Part shown: one piece after another, positions 7,211 to 14,560 of the stretch
Layout of the letters: each line of letters opens with the position of its first letter
Numbering within the stretch: position 1 is the first letter of the stretch
Source: an uncultured Clostridia bacterium
GTDB taxonomy: Bacteria; Bacillota; Clostridia; TANB77; CAG-508
Reading direction: 5' to 3'
NCBI GenBank assembly: GCA_944386385.1
Contig: CALXAV010000016.1
Location: 1-41,972 of the forward strand
DNA length: 41,972 nucleotides
The notes under the pieces: model-generated
What the model saw: only the letters and a program-made list of their open reading frames with translations
Told to the model about the DNA's origin: nothing
The model's database searches: none
Made by a program: the position numbers and the translations under genes

Positions 7211-7573
7211 ATGAGGACTGTTAATAGTAAACTTAGTCCAAGTGAAGTTTTACAAATTACAAATATACTTCGTTCTTTAGGCTTAAATACTTCATATATT
7301 GGAACTAAATTAATAAATAAGTCTATACAATATATTATTAAAAATGATATTGAGTTCATTACTCTTGAAAAGATTTATTCATATTTGCATTGTGAATATG
7401 GTTTTAATATTCATTCTATAAGAAATAATATTAATTATGCTTTATCTAATAGAAATAAGAATCTATCTATAAAAAATTTTGAAAAAGTTTTTGGATATGA
7501 ATATTATGAAAAAAATTTTGAGCCTAAACTTTTTATTGAAGAGGTTAGTAATTTAATAAAAAGAATTTCTTAA
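7211..7573 (+). CDS. Orphan Spo0A C-terminal DNA-binding domain protein
   Basis: A 120-residue protein from the ATG at 7211, which follows AAGGAAAGG/GGAAAGAG. It aligns along its whole length with the effector domain of the sporulation regulator Spo0A: ITNILRSLGLNTSYIGTKLI at the start, a helix-rich middle (YSYLHCEYGFNIHSIRNNIN), then FEKVFGYEY and FIEEVSNLI at the end. The phosphoacceptor receiver domain is absent, and 7211 is the first good start, so this is not a truncated frame. It therefore cannot be switched by the sporulation phosphorelay in the usual way. It may control the element or interfere with host sporulation genes; the latter is speculation. Confidence 0.8.
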   Translation: MRTVNSKLSPSEVLQITNILRSLGLNTSYIGTKLINKSIQYIIKNDIEFITLEKIYSYLHCEYGFNIHSIRNNINYALSNRNKNLSIKNFEKVFGYEYYEKNFEPKLFIEEVSNLIKRIS

Positions 7574-7591
7574 TTATAAAGTAAAAATACA

Positions 7592-7626
7592 GTCAAAGTT
7601 ATTTAAACAATAACTTTGACCGCATT
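7592..7626. terminator. Bidirectional terminator
   Basis: GTCAAAGTTATT/AATAACTTTGAC, a perfect 12-bp stem with loop TAAAC, has T runs on both strands. It serves the Spo0A-like gene and the convergent nuclease gene. Confidence 0.85.
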
Positions 7627-7668
7627 TTTACAATATTGCAATCTAACTTATTCAATTAAAAATAATTA

Positions 7669-9981
7669 TTATATGTCTCCAAGCAAATCAATATCTAGCA
7701 ACTTTTGTATCACCATAATTTTTGCAAGTTTATTATCTTCATTCGTTTCTTCGTTTATATAAGAATTTATAAATTCAATAATCTTTTCATCTTTTTCTTC
7801 TTCAGATGTAGCATTATTTATAATTTCGTTTGTTTTCTCTAAAACTTCAAGTTTGAAAATACCCATTCTAATACAGTTTGCGTATCCTTCCTTATTTTCT
7901 TCTAAATCCACATTAATGTTTCTTATATTTAATTTTCCATATTTAAAAAATGCATTAATAAATCTTTCAATTTTATTATTATCAGTATAATTTATGAAAT
8001 TTTCTTCTACTATATATGATGCTCCTATGCTCATAAAAATATCTTCTAACCAATCTTTATTGTTCTCAATGTCCACAATATTTTGAGTTTCTTCTACTCT
8101 TTTTAATATATTCTGAACATAAACAAATAATTCTGGTGGTTCATCTATTATTGCATTAGTAATTTCTTGCTTTAGTTCTTTAAGTTTATCACCATTAATT
8201 AATTCTACCCCATTAGCTTTCGCTAGTTCGATAGCAGAGGGTGTAAAATTATTATTAGTTACTACTATAGCTTGGTTAGCTCCATACATTTTTATTGAAG
8301 CCACAACTTCTTGAACAGCTTTATTTCCTACAGGTGAATTATAATATTTTGATTGAATAACATATTTTCTACCATCTTTATTTGCAATAACATCAGCTCC
8401 TTGATCTCCACTTTTCTTTGTAACTTCTTCAATTGTGTACCCCAACTTCTTATATAAGTTAGCAACATATTCTTCAAAATCATATCCATTTTGTATATTT
8501 TCAAAAGAATATTCTTCTTCTATCATTTTATCTTCTTTATCAAAATTTCCAGATAAATATCTATCTCTTTCTTTTTTCATTTTTTCCTTTTTTTCATTTT
8601 TTTTATTTATTTCAATAGCTTTATAATATTGTTCACAATGAAAAGAGTTATAAAAAAATTCTTTAGCCGTTAATTCACTCATCAAATCATATAGTAAATT
8701 ATTAACTATATAGAAATTGTTATCTTCTTTTTCTTCATTACTTTCCCCTGGTATAACATCAATAATATACATTTTAGATAATAATTCATAAATAGCTCTA
8801 CTTGTACTTTTTTCATTTTCAATAGCATTATATTTTTCTTTATATCTTTTATATTCTTTAACTGTTTCTTCTTTATTAGATGATATATTTGTTTTATTAT
8901 AATATTTGAACCATAAAACTATACCTAATTCTTCCTTTTTAAAAATAGTAGTGCTCATGTCCGTATATAAACTATCATACATTTCATAAATTTGATTAGT
9001 TATATATGTAATTTTTAATCTTTTTTTAATTAATTGATTATAAATAGTTTCAAGTTCTGGATGAATTTCAGAAACATGTTGACTTAAAGCTATTAAATAA
9101 CATAATATATAAGCTAAACAATATGGATATAGAATTTCTAACCAAAGATACATATAATTAGATATGACGCCCTCATCATCTGAAAGATTCATAATTTTGT
9201 TCCTAATATCTATGATTAAAAAATATTGCTCTTCGTTTATTTCATCTATTAATGTTAATGAATAAATATATTTTTCTATATTGTTATCATTACATAACTG
9301 TAAAAATTGTTGTATAATTCTTTTTAATTCATTTAAAGTATTAGGAGAATCTATACTCTTCCTCAATTCTTCTAAAAAGTCCTTTGAAAATTCATCATCA
9401 TCTATATTAAAAAGTTCATAATATACTTCATCATCAGGGCTCTTAACATATTTTTTAACAATATCATATAATATATTTTCATTTTCAAAAACTTTCTTTA
9501 CATCATCAATAGAAAAAGAAATACCGTTCGTGTTGCTTTCAAAGCATTTTAATTTTGACAAATATTGAAATATTATTTCAACAAGCAATGAATTATTAAT
9601 TTGTTGATATTTGTCTGTAAGTTCTAAATACTTTTCTACATATTTTTTACTATCTTGAGAAAATATAGTAAACAGAGTATACATAAATCTATTAGAAAGT
9701 TTATCTTTTAAAAATTCTAGTATAGAATTTCTTTTTTCTTCAATTTTTTGTTCTTCTATTTTCTTTTTCTTTTCCAATTCTAACTTCTCTTGAATTTTCT
9801 TCTTTCTTTCAAGTTCTCTTTTTTCTTCTTCTTCTTTTCTTTCTCTATTAAGTTCTTCAAATTTTTCTTTTTCCGCTTCTTCATGTAATTTTATTTTGTA
9901 ACATTCTTCGCAAATTCCATTATCATATTCTGTTTCTAAAAATTTAAATTTTCTTCCACATATTTTGCAATATCTTCCCAT
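7669..9981 (-). CDS. Zinc-ribbon / Mrr-family nuclease, probable defence protein
   Basis: A 770-residue protein with an AAAGGAG site. Residues 5-27 form a C-x2-C...C-x2-C zinc ribbon (C5, C8, C24, C27). Residues 30-90 are a charged coiled coil. A long alpha-helical region of unknown family follows (about 95-480). Residues 497-605 are an Mrr-type restriction endonuclease domain: FEEYVANLYKKLGY with E503, then GDQGADV with D530, then Q543-S-K545 as the D...QxK active site, then ELINGDKL. A further helical C-terminus of 160 residues ends the protein. Mrr-domain enzymes cut modified or foreign DNA, so an anti-phage role is the natural guess. It is a stand-alone gene with no methylase beside it. 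Confidence 0.8.
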   Translation of the reverse strand: MGRYCKICGRKFKFLETEYDNGICEECYKIKLHEEAEKEKFEELNRERKEEEEKRELERKKKIQEKLELEKKKKIEEQKIEEKRNSILEFLKDKLSNRFMYTLFTIFSQDSKKYVEKYLELTDKYQQINNSLLVEIIFQYLSKLKCFESNTNGISFSIDDVKKVFENENILYDIVKKYVKSPDDEVYYELFNIDDDEFSKDFLEELRKSIDSPNTLNELKRIIQQFLQLCNDNNIEKYIYSLTLIDEINEEQYFLIIDIRNKIMNLSDDEGVISNYMYLWLEILYPYCLAYILCYLIALSQHVSEIHPELETIYNQLIKKRLKITYITNQIYEMYDSLYTDMSTTIFKKEELGIVLWFKYYNKTNISSNKEETVKEYKRYKEKYNAIENEKSTSRAIYELLSKMYIIDVIPGESNEEKEDNNFYIVNNLLYDLMSELTAKEFFYNSFHCEQYYKAIEINKKNEKKEKMKKERDRYLSGNFDKEDKMIEEEYSFENIQNGYDFEEYVANLYKKLGYTIEEVTKKSGDQGADVIANKDGRKYVIQSKYYNSPVGNKAVQEVVASIKMYGANQAIVVTNNNFTPSAIELAKANGVELINGDKLKELKQEITNAIIDEPPELFVYVQNILKRVEETQNIVDIENNKDWLEDIFMSIGASYIVEENFINYTDNNKIERFINAFFKYGKLNIRNINVDLEENKEGYANCIRMGIFKLEVLEKTNEIINNATSEEEKDEKIIEFINSYINEETNEDNKLAKIMVIQKLLDIDLLGDI

Positions 9982-10129
9982 AACACACTCTCCTTTTACT
10001 ACATTTCAAAAATAGAACTAAATTATATTTTAATTTTGCAATAAATTTAATATTTTTACTCTTTCATAGGCATTTCGATTTAAATAAATTATTTATTTTA
10101 GTAATTATAACATCCTAATAGAATAAATT

Positions 10130-10483
10130 TCAAGTTATGTCTTCATTTATTAATTTTTCTAAATATTTTTTATTAAGTTCATCAAAAGTATTAGTTATTT
10201 GAAATAATTTTTTCAGTTCATTTTTTAAAGTTATGCCGTTTTCCAATGAAATTCTATTATTTACGACAGCTAGATTTATCATCAAACAAACATGATTATA
10301 TGTTTCACAATCTAATATATCACTTACAATATAATCAACTATTTCAAATTTAAAATATTTCTCTAATTTTCCTTTAAGTTTTTCAAATTCTGTTTTTCTT
10401 ATTTCTATTTTTTTAATTTTTTCTACAACTTCTGATACATCATTGATTGTATAATTTTTTAAAAATTTTTCCATATTAATCAT
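10130..10483 (-). CDS. Hypothetical protein divergent from an HTH gene
   Basis: About 117 residues from the ATG at 10483, or 114 from an ATG at 10474; AAAGGAG lies 2 or 11 bases away respectively, so the start is uncertain. The protein is mostly helical (EVVEKIKKIEIRKTEFEKLK) with two short hydrophobic patches but no membrane segment. No family is recognised. It is transcribed divergently from the small Cro/CI-type gene across a repeat-rich operator region, which suggests the two are co-regulated, perhaps as a regulatory or toxin-antitoxin-like pair; that is only a guess. Confidence 0.5.
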   Translation of the reverse strand: MINMEKFLKNYTINDVSEVVEKIKKIEIRKTEFEKLKGKLEKYFKFEIVDYIVSDILDCETYNHVCLMINLAVVNNRISLENGITLKNELKKLFQITNTFDELNKKYLEKLINEDIT

Positions 10484-10510
10484 AACTCCTTTTAATCTTA
10501 TAATAACATA

Positions 10511-10589
10511 TTCTCTCAATTTATTGAATTATTTTAGCAAATTTTCTCTCAATTTGTTGAGAGGTTTTGGGTTTGTAGTTTGCTAAAAT
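10511..10589. promoter_or_regulatory. Nested operator repeats
   Basis: TTCTCTCAATTT-A/G-TTGA occurs at 10511 and again at 10544, 33 bases apart. The second copy forms the palindrome CTCTCAA/TTGAGAG. An 11-bp inverted repeat ATTTTAGCAAA/TTTGCTAAAAT (10531-10541, 10579-10589) brackets it. Confidence 0.5.
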
Positions 10590-10619
10590 TAAAAAATAGG
10601 AAAGAAGGTGGAATTTAAT

Positions 10620-10880
10620 ATGGATTTTTCTGATTTGGTCGCCTTAAAAATAAAGGAATTAATGCAAGAACAAAATATTACTATTTATAAATTAGAAAAT
10701 CTTTCTGGTGTATATAGTTCTACTATTGCAATGTTTTTAACACGAAAAACAAAGACAATTAGATTAGAAAATTTGCTATATATTTGTGAAGGTTTAGGAA
10801 CTAATTTATCTGAATTTTTTGCAGATGAAAGATTTAAAGATGCTGAAGCTAAAGAATGGACAAAAAAGAAAAGTAATTGA
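10620..10880 (+). CDS. Small Cro/CI-type HTH regulator
   Basis: An 86-residue DNA-binding protein. The ATG at 10620 is preferred to a GTG at 10608 because AAGAAGGTGG lies properly before it. Residues 5-65 are an HTH_3-like domain (LKIKELMQEQNITIYKLENL, SGVYSSTIAMFL, LENLLYICEGLGTNLSEFF). The C-terminus is a short charged tail. It faces the repeat-rich region at 10511-10589, which it probably binds. Its stop codon lies inside the downstream terminator stem. Confidence 0.75.
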   Translation: MDFSDLVALKIKELMQEQNITIYKLENLSGVYSSTIAMFLTRKTKTIRLENLLYICEGLGTNLSEFFADERFKDAEAKEWTKKKSN

Positions 10881-10926
10881 TAATTAATTATATGGCTAGT
10901 ATTAATTTATCAATTACTTTTTTATT
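10869..10926. terminator. Bidirectional terminator
   Basis: Arms 10869-10883 and 10907-10921 are a perfect 15-bp match with A and T runs outside. It separates the HTH gene from the convergent relaxase gene. Confidence 0.8.
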
Positions 10927-10935
10927 ATTATATCC

Positions 10936-11994
10936 CTATTTATTTAGGTTATTTATATTATTATCTTTATCATTTATTATTTCAATACCTAATTTATCTT
11001 TTAGTAATTTTTCTATTTTTTTATTTTTATTAAGAAGCTCTTTTATTATTTTATAACAAGCATTTAATTCAATATTATTCATTCTTAATTTTTCTTCTAA
11101 TTCTTGATTTTCATTCATAAGATGACTATTTTCTATCTGTAAATCCGAATAGTATTTTTTTGCATTTTTAGTTTTAGATAATTCTAATAATAAATCATTA
11201 TTTTGTTTTACTAAACTATTATTATATTTTATTATTGGATAAATTAGTTTTCTATCTATATTTTCTTTCGTAAAATCTTCATATTTATAAAATTCTTGAA
11301 CATCTTCATAACCTATCATTTGTTCTTTTTGCTTGGTTAGATTTTCTTTTAATTGCTTTGTATTATAAAAATTAGTTAATTTTTTCATGTCATCAGTAGG
11401 TATATGTTCTCTATTTGTATTTTCTTTTCCTCTTTCCAAATCGAATCCTTTTTCAGTAATATATTTATAAAATTGATTTTGTAACTTTTTGTAACTATCC
11501 TTACCTTTCCAAAATTCACTTGCTGATATTTTTCGGATATTCTTTCCTTGTTTATCTTTTGCGTTTACTACTGGTATATATACTAAGTGCATATGTGGAG
11601 TTTCTTCATCTAAATGCACAACAGCAGTTAATATATTTTCTTTTCCAATTCCTTTGTATTCTGTCATAAATTTAAAACATTCTTGAAAATATCTTTTTGT
11701 TTCTTTTTTACCTATTCCATTAAAAAATGTATTGTCTGAAGTTAATATTACTTCACAGACATAAATACTATTTTTGTGTAGTTGTCCTTGAGATAAATTA
11801 TTTTCTTTTATTAATCTATTGTATTCCTTTAAATAAGTGTTTTCTTTTGGTAGTTTTAAATGATAATTTTGACTTGTTTTTGACAAGTCTATATTTTTGT
11901 TTGAATATTTCTTTTTAAATCTTTCATTATGAGGCGCTAGCTGAATCATCTCATCTTTTGTGTATTTTTCATTTCTTATAATTGCATAACTCAT
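10936..11994 (-). CDS. mobV: MobV-family relaxase (Mob/Pre)
   Basis: A 352-residue mobilization relaxase that should nick oriT and pilot the strand into a recipient using another element's secretion system. The family's N-terminal signature H22-N-E-R is followed by NKNIDLSKTSQNYHL. The metal-binding motif H127-L-D-E-E-T-P-H134-M-H136 is intact. The C-terminal 120 residues are a coiled coil, as usual in MobV proteins. Length is typical of small MobV members. AAGGAGGTAA precedes the ATG. The matching oriT lies 130-190 bases upstream of the start. Confidence 0.92.
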   Translation of the reverse strand: MSYAIIRNEKYTKDEMIQLAPHNERFKKKYSNKNIDLSKTSQNYHLKLPKENTYLKEYNRLIKENNLSQGQLHKNSIYVCEVILTSDNTFFNGIGKKETKRYFQECFKFMTEYKGIGKENILTAVVHLDEETPHMHLVYIPVVNAKDKQGKNIRKISASEFWKGKDSYKKLQNQFYKYITEKGFDLERGKENTNREHIPTDDMKKLTNFYNTKQLKENLTKQKEQMIGYEDVQEFYKYEDFTKENIDRKLIYPIIKYNNSLVKQNNDLLLELSKTKNAKKYYSDLQIENSHLMNENQELEEKLRMNNIELNACYKIIKELLNKNKKIEKLLKDKLGIEIINDKDNNINNLNK

Positions 11995-12120
11995 ATAAAA
12001 TTACCTCCTTCAATTATATTTCTTATCGAAGGCAACTTGCATTTTCTTTAAGAGAACAATGTTCGCAACCTTTTAATAAACAACATAAATGTTACTTATT
12101 AAAAACACTTTTGCTCACAT

Positions 12121-12182
12121 AAGTTCTCTAACACACTAGAGAACTTTGTACCAAAATTCTCCGTGTGCCAGGGCTTTGCCCT
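12121..12182 (-). other. MobV-type origin of transfer (oriT)
   Basis: On the minus strand AAGTTCTCTA/TAGAGAACTT (10 bp; 12146-12137 and 12130-12121) encloses GTGTGT. The loop region reads TAGTGTGTTA, the same core as around the nick of the streptococcal plasmid pMV158, whose relaxase founded the MobV family. The predicted nick is between 12132 and 12131. A second hairpin GGGC/GCCC with flanking TGGCACACGG sits just upstream. It lies directly before the relaxase gene, as in other MobV systems. Confidence 0.75.
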
Positions 12183-12194
12183 TGGAACCCATAA

Positions 12195-12229
12195 AAATAG
12201 ATGAATTTTTAAATAAAATCCATCTATTT
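12195..12229 (-). terminator. Hairpin between oriT and attR
   Basis: AAATAGATG/CATCTATTT continues inward through an A/T stem of about 15 bp with loop of five. On the minus strand it is followed by T. It may shield the relaxase/oriT region from chromosomal transcription. Confidence 0.5.
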
Positions 12230-12332
12230 AATATAAATTATTTTAAAATATTTCTAATTATTTTTTCTTATTTTACCATGATTGCCACCACTATGTGCTG
12301 AAATAGGCAATATACCAATCTTCTTGCACACT

Positions 12333-12343
12333 TCCCGCAACCA
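12333..12343 (+). repeat. attR core
   Basis: TCCCGCAACCA, identical to the tRNA end at 1155-1165. The bases before it do not pair as a tRNA, so this is the element boundary and not a second tRNA. Confidence 0.8.
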
Positions 12344-12351
12344 GATTTATT

Positions 12352-12400
12352 GATACTGTAAAGTTTTAAGAACTTATTACTTTACAGTATCTTTTTATTT
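12352..12400 (+). terminator. Displaced original terminator of tRNA-fMet
   Basis: GATACTGTAAAGT/ACTTTACAGTATC, a perfect 13-bp stem with a 14-nt loop, is followed by a T tract. It starts 9 bases after attR with no gene before it. Removing the element would put it right behind the tRNA. Confidence 0.8.
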
Positions 12401-12497
12401 TCTGACTTTTTCTTGGTTTAGTTTTTTACTTTTAATATTTTCATAAATAATTTTTGTACTTTCGCAAAATTCGACACATTTCTTATTTTTCTTATTG

Positions 12498-12503
12498 TAT
12501 AAT
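12498..12503 (+). promoter_or_regulatory. -10 box of the small gene
   Basis: TATAAT at 12498-12503 lies within the longer frame that starts at 12495, so that upstream start is unlikely to be used. A convincing -35 is not seen. Confidence 0.4.
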
Positions 12504-12536
12504 AGACGAATACTTAAGAAAAAAAGGGGTGATATT

Positions 12537-12695
12537 TTGAAGGAAACAAGTTCCAATGTAAGAAAATGTGGCACTGTCACTGTTTCTGTTTATAAAGATA
12601 CTTCTACTAACCGTCCTATATTTAAAATAAACTCAGACAATGATGAGGTTTTACCTGTTTCTTATGTAATTGAAGATACTTTATATCTTTATTAA
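12537..12695 (+). CDS. Small hypothetical protein (52 aa)
   Basis: Starts at TTG 12537, chosen because AAGGGGTGAT lies just upstream and the TATAAT at 12498 makes the earlier ATG improbable. The 52-residue product (KETSSNVRKCGTVTVSVYKD...) looks beta-rich with one cysteine, no membrane segment and no signal. It has its own -10 and its own terminator, so it is probably a real small gene. Family unknown. Confidence 0.55.
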   Translation: MKETSSNVRKCGTVTVSVYKDTSTNRPIFKINSDNDEVLPVSYVIEDTLYLY

Positions 12696-12701
12696 ATTTT
12701 T

Positions 12702-12726
12702 AGGCTAACTTTGGTTGGTCTTTTTT
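12702..12726 (+). terminator. Terminator of the small gene
   Basis: AGGCTAAC/GTTGGTCT, 8 pairs including two G-U, loop TTTG, then six T. It overlaps the end of the convergent fic gene. Confidence 0.7.
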
Positions 12727-13414
12727 ATCTTTCAATAATATCACTTAAAGAGCTTATTTTTTCATTTATTCCATGCTCTATTGCTCGCTTTATTAATGCT
12801 TCAAAATGTTCTGGTTCTGGATAGTCTTTTTCATCTAAAGCTGCTAATACTAGTTTATCTCTTAAACTATATCTAAGTATTCTTCCTGTTTCTTCATCTT
12901 CTACTCTTCCTAAATGATCTAATAATGTACTCATATCCATCTCAAATCCATGTTGTTTTGCAAAAATACTAGCAAATGTTAATGTGGCTCTAGTATTTCC
13001 ATCTCTGAATGGATGTATTCTCCACATCCTTGCAATAAAACCAGAAAAATTTTTAGTTATCTCGTCAATTCCTTTCGCTTCCCAATCAAATTCATTCATC
13101 TTTTCCATAATGTCTTCCAATTTAAATTCTATATCTTCTGGTTTAGCGTATTCTAAACTTAATCCAGGAATAACAACTTCTGTTTTATATAAAGGTACTG
13201 TTCTATATTCTCCTGCCCAATCAAATATATCCCCAAAAATATGCTTGTGGACTTTTCTTAATAATTCTGGATTACATTCTTGATGTATTTCTCTATTTGC
13301 ATTTATTAACTTTACATATCCAATATCTGTTTCTGCTTGTTGTAATTCTTCATAATCTGTGATACCTAATAAATTCTTTAATGTTCCATCTTCTAACACA
13401 TAAGGATCTTTCAT
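12725..13414 (-). CDS. fic: Fic/Doc-family AMP-transferase toxin
   Basis: A 229-residue Fic protein. The core motif is H134-P-F-R-D-G-N-T-R142, close to the consensus HPFx[D/E]GN[G/K]R but with Thr at the seventh position and no second arginine three residues on. The upstream DWAGEYRT (65-72) and IARMWRIHPF helix are typical. Such enzymes usually transfer AMP to target proteins. The VbhA-like gene ends 2 bases before its ATG and provides the ribosome site AGAAAGAGG. It is the last gene of the operon that starts with the DtxR-like regulator. Toxic activity is inferred, not proven. Confidence 0.87.
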   Translation of the reverse strand: MKDPYVLEDGTLKNLLGITDYEELQQAETDIGYVKLINANREIHQECNPELLRKVHKHIFGDIFDWAGEYRTVPLYKTEVVIPGLSLEYAKPEDIEFKLEDIMEKMNEFDWEAKGIDEITKNFSGFIARMWRIHPFRDGNTRATLTFASIFAKQHGFEMDMSTLLDHLGRVEDEETGRILRYSLRDKLVLAALDEKDYPEPEHFEALIKRAIEHGINEKISSLSDIIER

Positions 13415-13416
13415 CT

Positions 13417-13608
13417 TTACCTCTTTCTATATTTTTCTATTACTTTTTTTTGAACATCTTCTAATTCCATATTTCCATCAATATATTGTTTTACAAGTTT
13501 AATTACCTCATTTGAAGGCATTTCATTACTTGCAATTGATATTCCAAATGCATTTTTTGCGATTTTCTTTCTTTCTTCTCTACTTGTATCTTTTATTAAA
13601 TAACTCAT
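13417..13608 (-). CDS. VbhA-like antitoxin of Fic
   Basis: A 63-residue protein preceding fic, with the antitoxin-VbhA architecture: a first helix (REERKKIAKNAFGI), then the region of the inhibitory motif, then VIKLVKQYIDGNMELEDVQK. Class I antitoxins block the Fic ATP site with [S/T]xxxE[G/N]. Here the aligned stretch reads S24-I-A-S-N28-E29-M-P, so the glutamate is one residue late and N occupies its place. GAGGTAAG serves as ribosome site; its ATG is 3 bases after the sufB stop. The assignment rests on position, size and overall pattern. Confidence 0.7.
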   Translation of the reverse strand: MSYLIKDTSREERKKIAKNAFGISIASNEMPSNEVIKLVKQYIDGNMELEDVQKKVIEKYRKR

Positions 13609-13611
13609 TTC

Positions 13612-14559
13612 TTACCTCAAAAATCCATTTATAATTTCTTGTTCTGCTTCTTCTTCAGAAAGTCCTAATGTCATTAATTTTGTTATTTGCTCACCTGCTA
13701 TTTTTCCTATTGCCGCTTCATGTATTAAATTCGCATCGACATTATTTGCTGTAACTTCTGGTGTTGCCGTAACAACAGCGTTATCTTGAATTATTGCGTC
13801 ACATTCACTATGTGAGAAACATTTGGCATTTCCATATACTTTAGAAATAAAATATTGTTTTGAATTATCTGCTGCAACTGATCTTGATGTAAGATGTGTA
13901 CTAGAATCATCTCCATTTAATTCTACATCAAATATTGTTTTTGCAAATTGTTCACCATGTGTCATTATCTTTTCTGTTACTACAAAGTTAGCACCTTCTT
14001 CTAGCACTCCTTTTGTCTCTCTTATGGTAGAATCTACTCCTTTTATTTGGACACTATCCATTTCTAAAGAACTTCCTTTTTTTAGATAAACTTCAGTTAC
14101 TGGATTTAGTATTCTTTTTCCTCTACCTTCTCCTTCTCCATAATGTTTTTCAACATATTTTACTTTAGCTCCTTCTTCTAGGAAAAATCTATGAATTCCA
14201 TCATGCTGTGAATCTTTGTGATGGTCATTATGAATTCCACAACCAGCTACTATAAATACGTTCGCATTTTTACCAATATAAAAATCATTATATACAACAT
14301 CTTTTAATCCACTTTCAGTAATTATTACTGGTATATGAACTAATTCAAATTTAGTATTTTCTTTAACATATATATTAATACCTGGTTTATCTGTTTTAGT
14401 TACAATATTTACATTTTCAGTTACTTTTCTTTCTATTCCTTGTCCGTTTTTTCTGATGTTATAAGCTCCTTCTTTTATTTTATCAAGTTTTGTTATCTCT
14501 CCTAAAACTCCTTCATCTACATTGTTTAATAACTCATCATTCAATTTTGTATCTGCCAT
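13612..14559 (-). CDS. sufB: SufB/SufD-family iron-sulfur scaffold
   Basis: A 315-residue member of the SufBD family, the short form found with a lone SufC in minimal Suf systems. The Fe-S assembly complex it forms with SufC works in the cytoplasm. Recognisable parts are VAGCGIHNDHHKDSQHDGIH (cysteine and histidines near residue 105), a beta-helix body, CFSHSECDAII, and the conserved end DANLIHEAAIGKIAGEQ. ATG 14559 is chosen over a GTG at 14571 because GAAGGTGG stands before it; it begins 1 base after the sufC stop. About 315 residues against about 495 for E. coli SufB. Confidence 0.88.
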   Translation of the reverse strand: MADTKLNDELLNNVDEGVLGEITKLDKIKEGAYNIRKNGQGIERKVTENVNIVTKTDKPGINIYVKENTKFELVHIPVIITESGLKDVVYNDFYIGKNANVFIVAGCGIHNDHHKDSQHDGIHRFFLEEGAKVKYVEKHYGEGEGRGKRILNPVTEVYLKKGSSLEMDSVQIKGVDSTIRETKGVLEEGANFVVTEKIMTHGEQFAKTIFDVELNGDDSSTHLTSRSVAADNSKQYFISKVYGNAKCFSHSECDAIIQDNAVVTATPEVTANNVDANLIHEAAIGKIAGEQITKLMTLGLSEEEAEQEIINGFLR

Positions 14560-14560
14560 A

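Larger units (their letters stand above)
1155..12343. mobile_element. Integrative mobilizable element in tRNA-fMet
   Basis: The sequence TCCCGCAACCA closes the tRNA at 1155-1165 and recurs at 12333-12343. A tyrosine integrase and an excisionase-like gene lie just inside the left end; a MobV relaxase and its oriT lie just inside the right end. This is the classic plan of a tRNA-integrated element that excises, is nicked at oriT, and borrows another element's secretion system. No type IV secretion, coupling-protein or replication genes are present, so it is read as mobilizable rather than self-conjugative. Cargo includes a zinc-ribbon/Mrr nuclease, a Spo0A-type regulator and structured RNAs. 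Past the right repeat lies what should be the tRNA's original terminator. Confidence 0.88.

Noticed and set aside
7211-7573. Truncated full-length Spo0A
   Set aside because: A proper promoter and ribosome site directly precede the domain and no receiver remnant is found upstream.
12333-12343. Second tRNA gene at the right repeat
   Set aside because: Only the acceptor 3' strand is present; the preceding bases do not form a cloverleaf.
12395-12580. 61-residue minus-strand frame
   Set aside because: It overlaps the displaced terminator and the small gene's promoter and start; no ribosome site.
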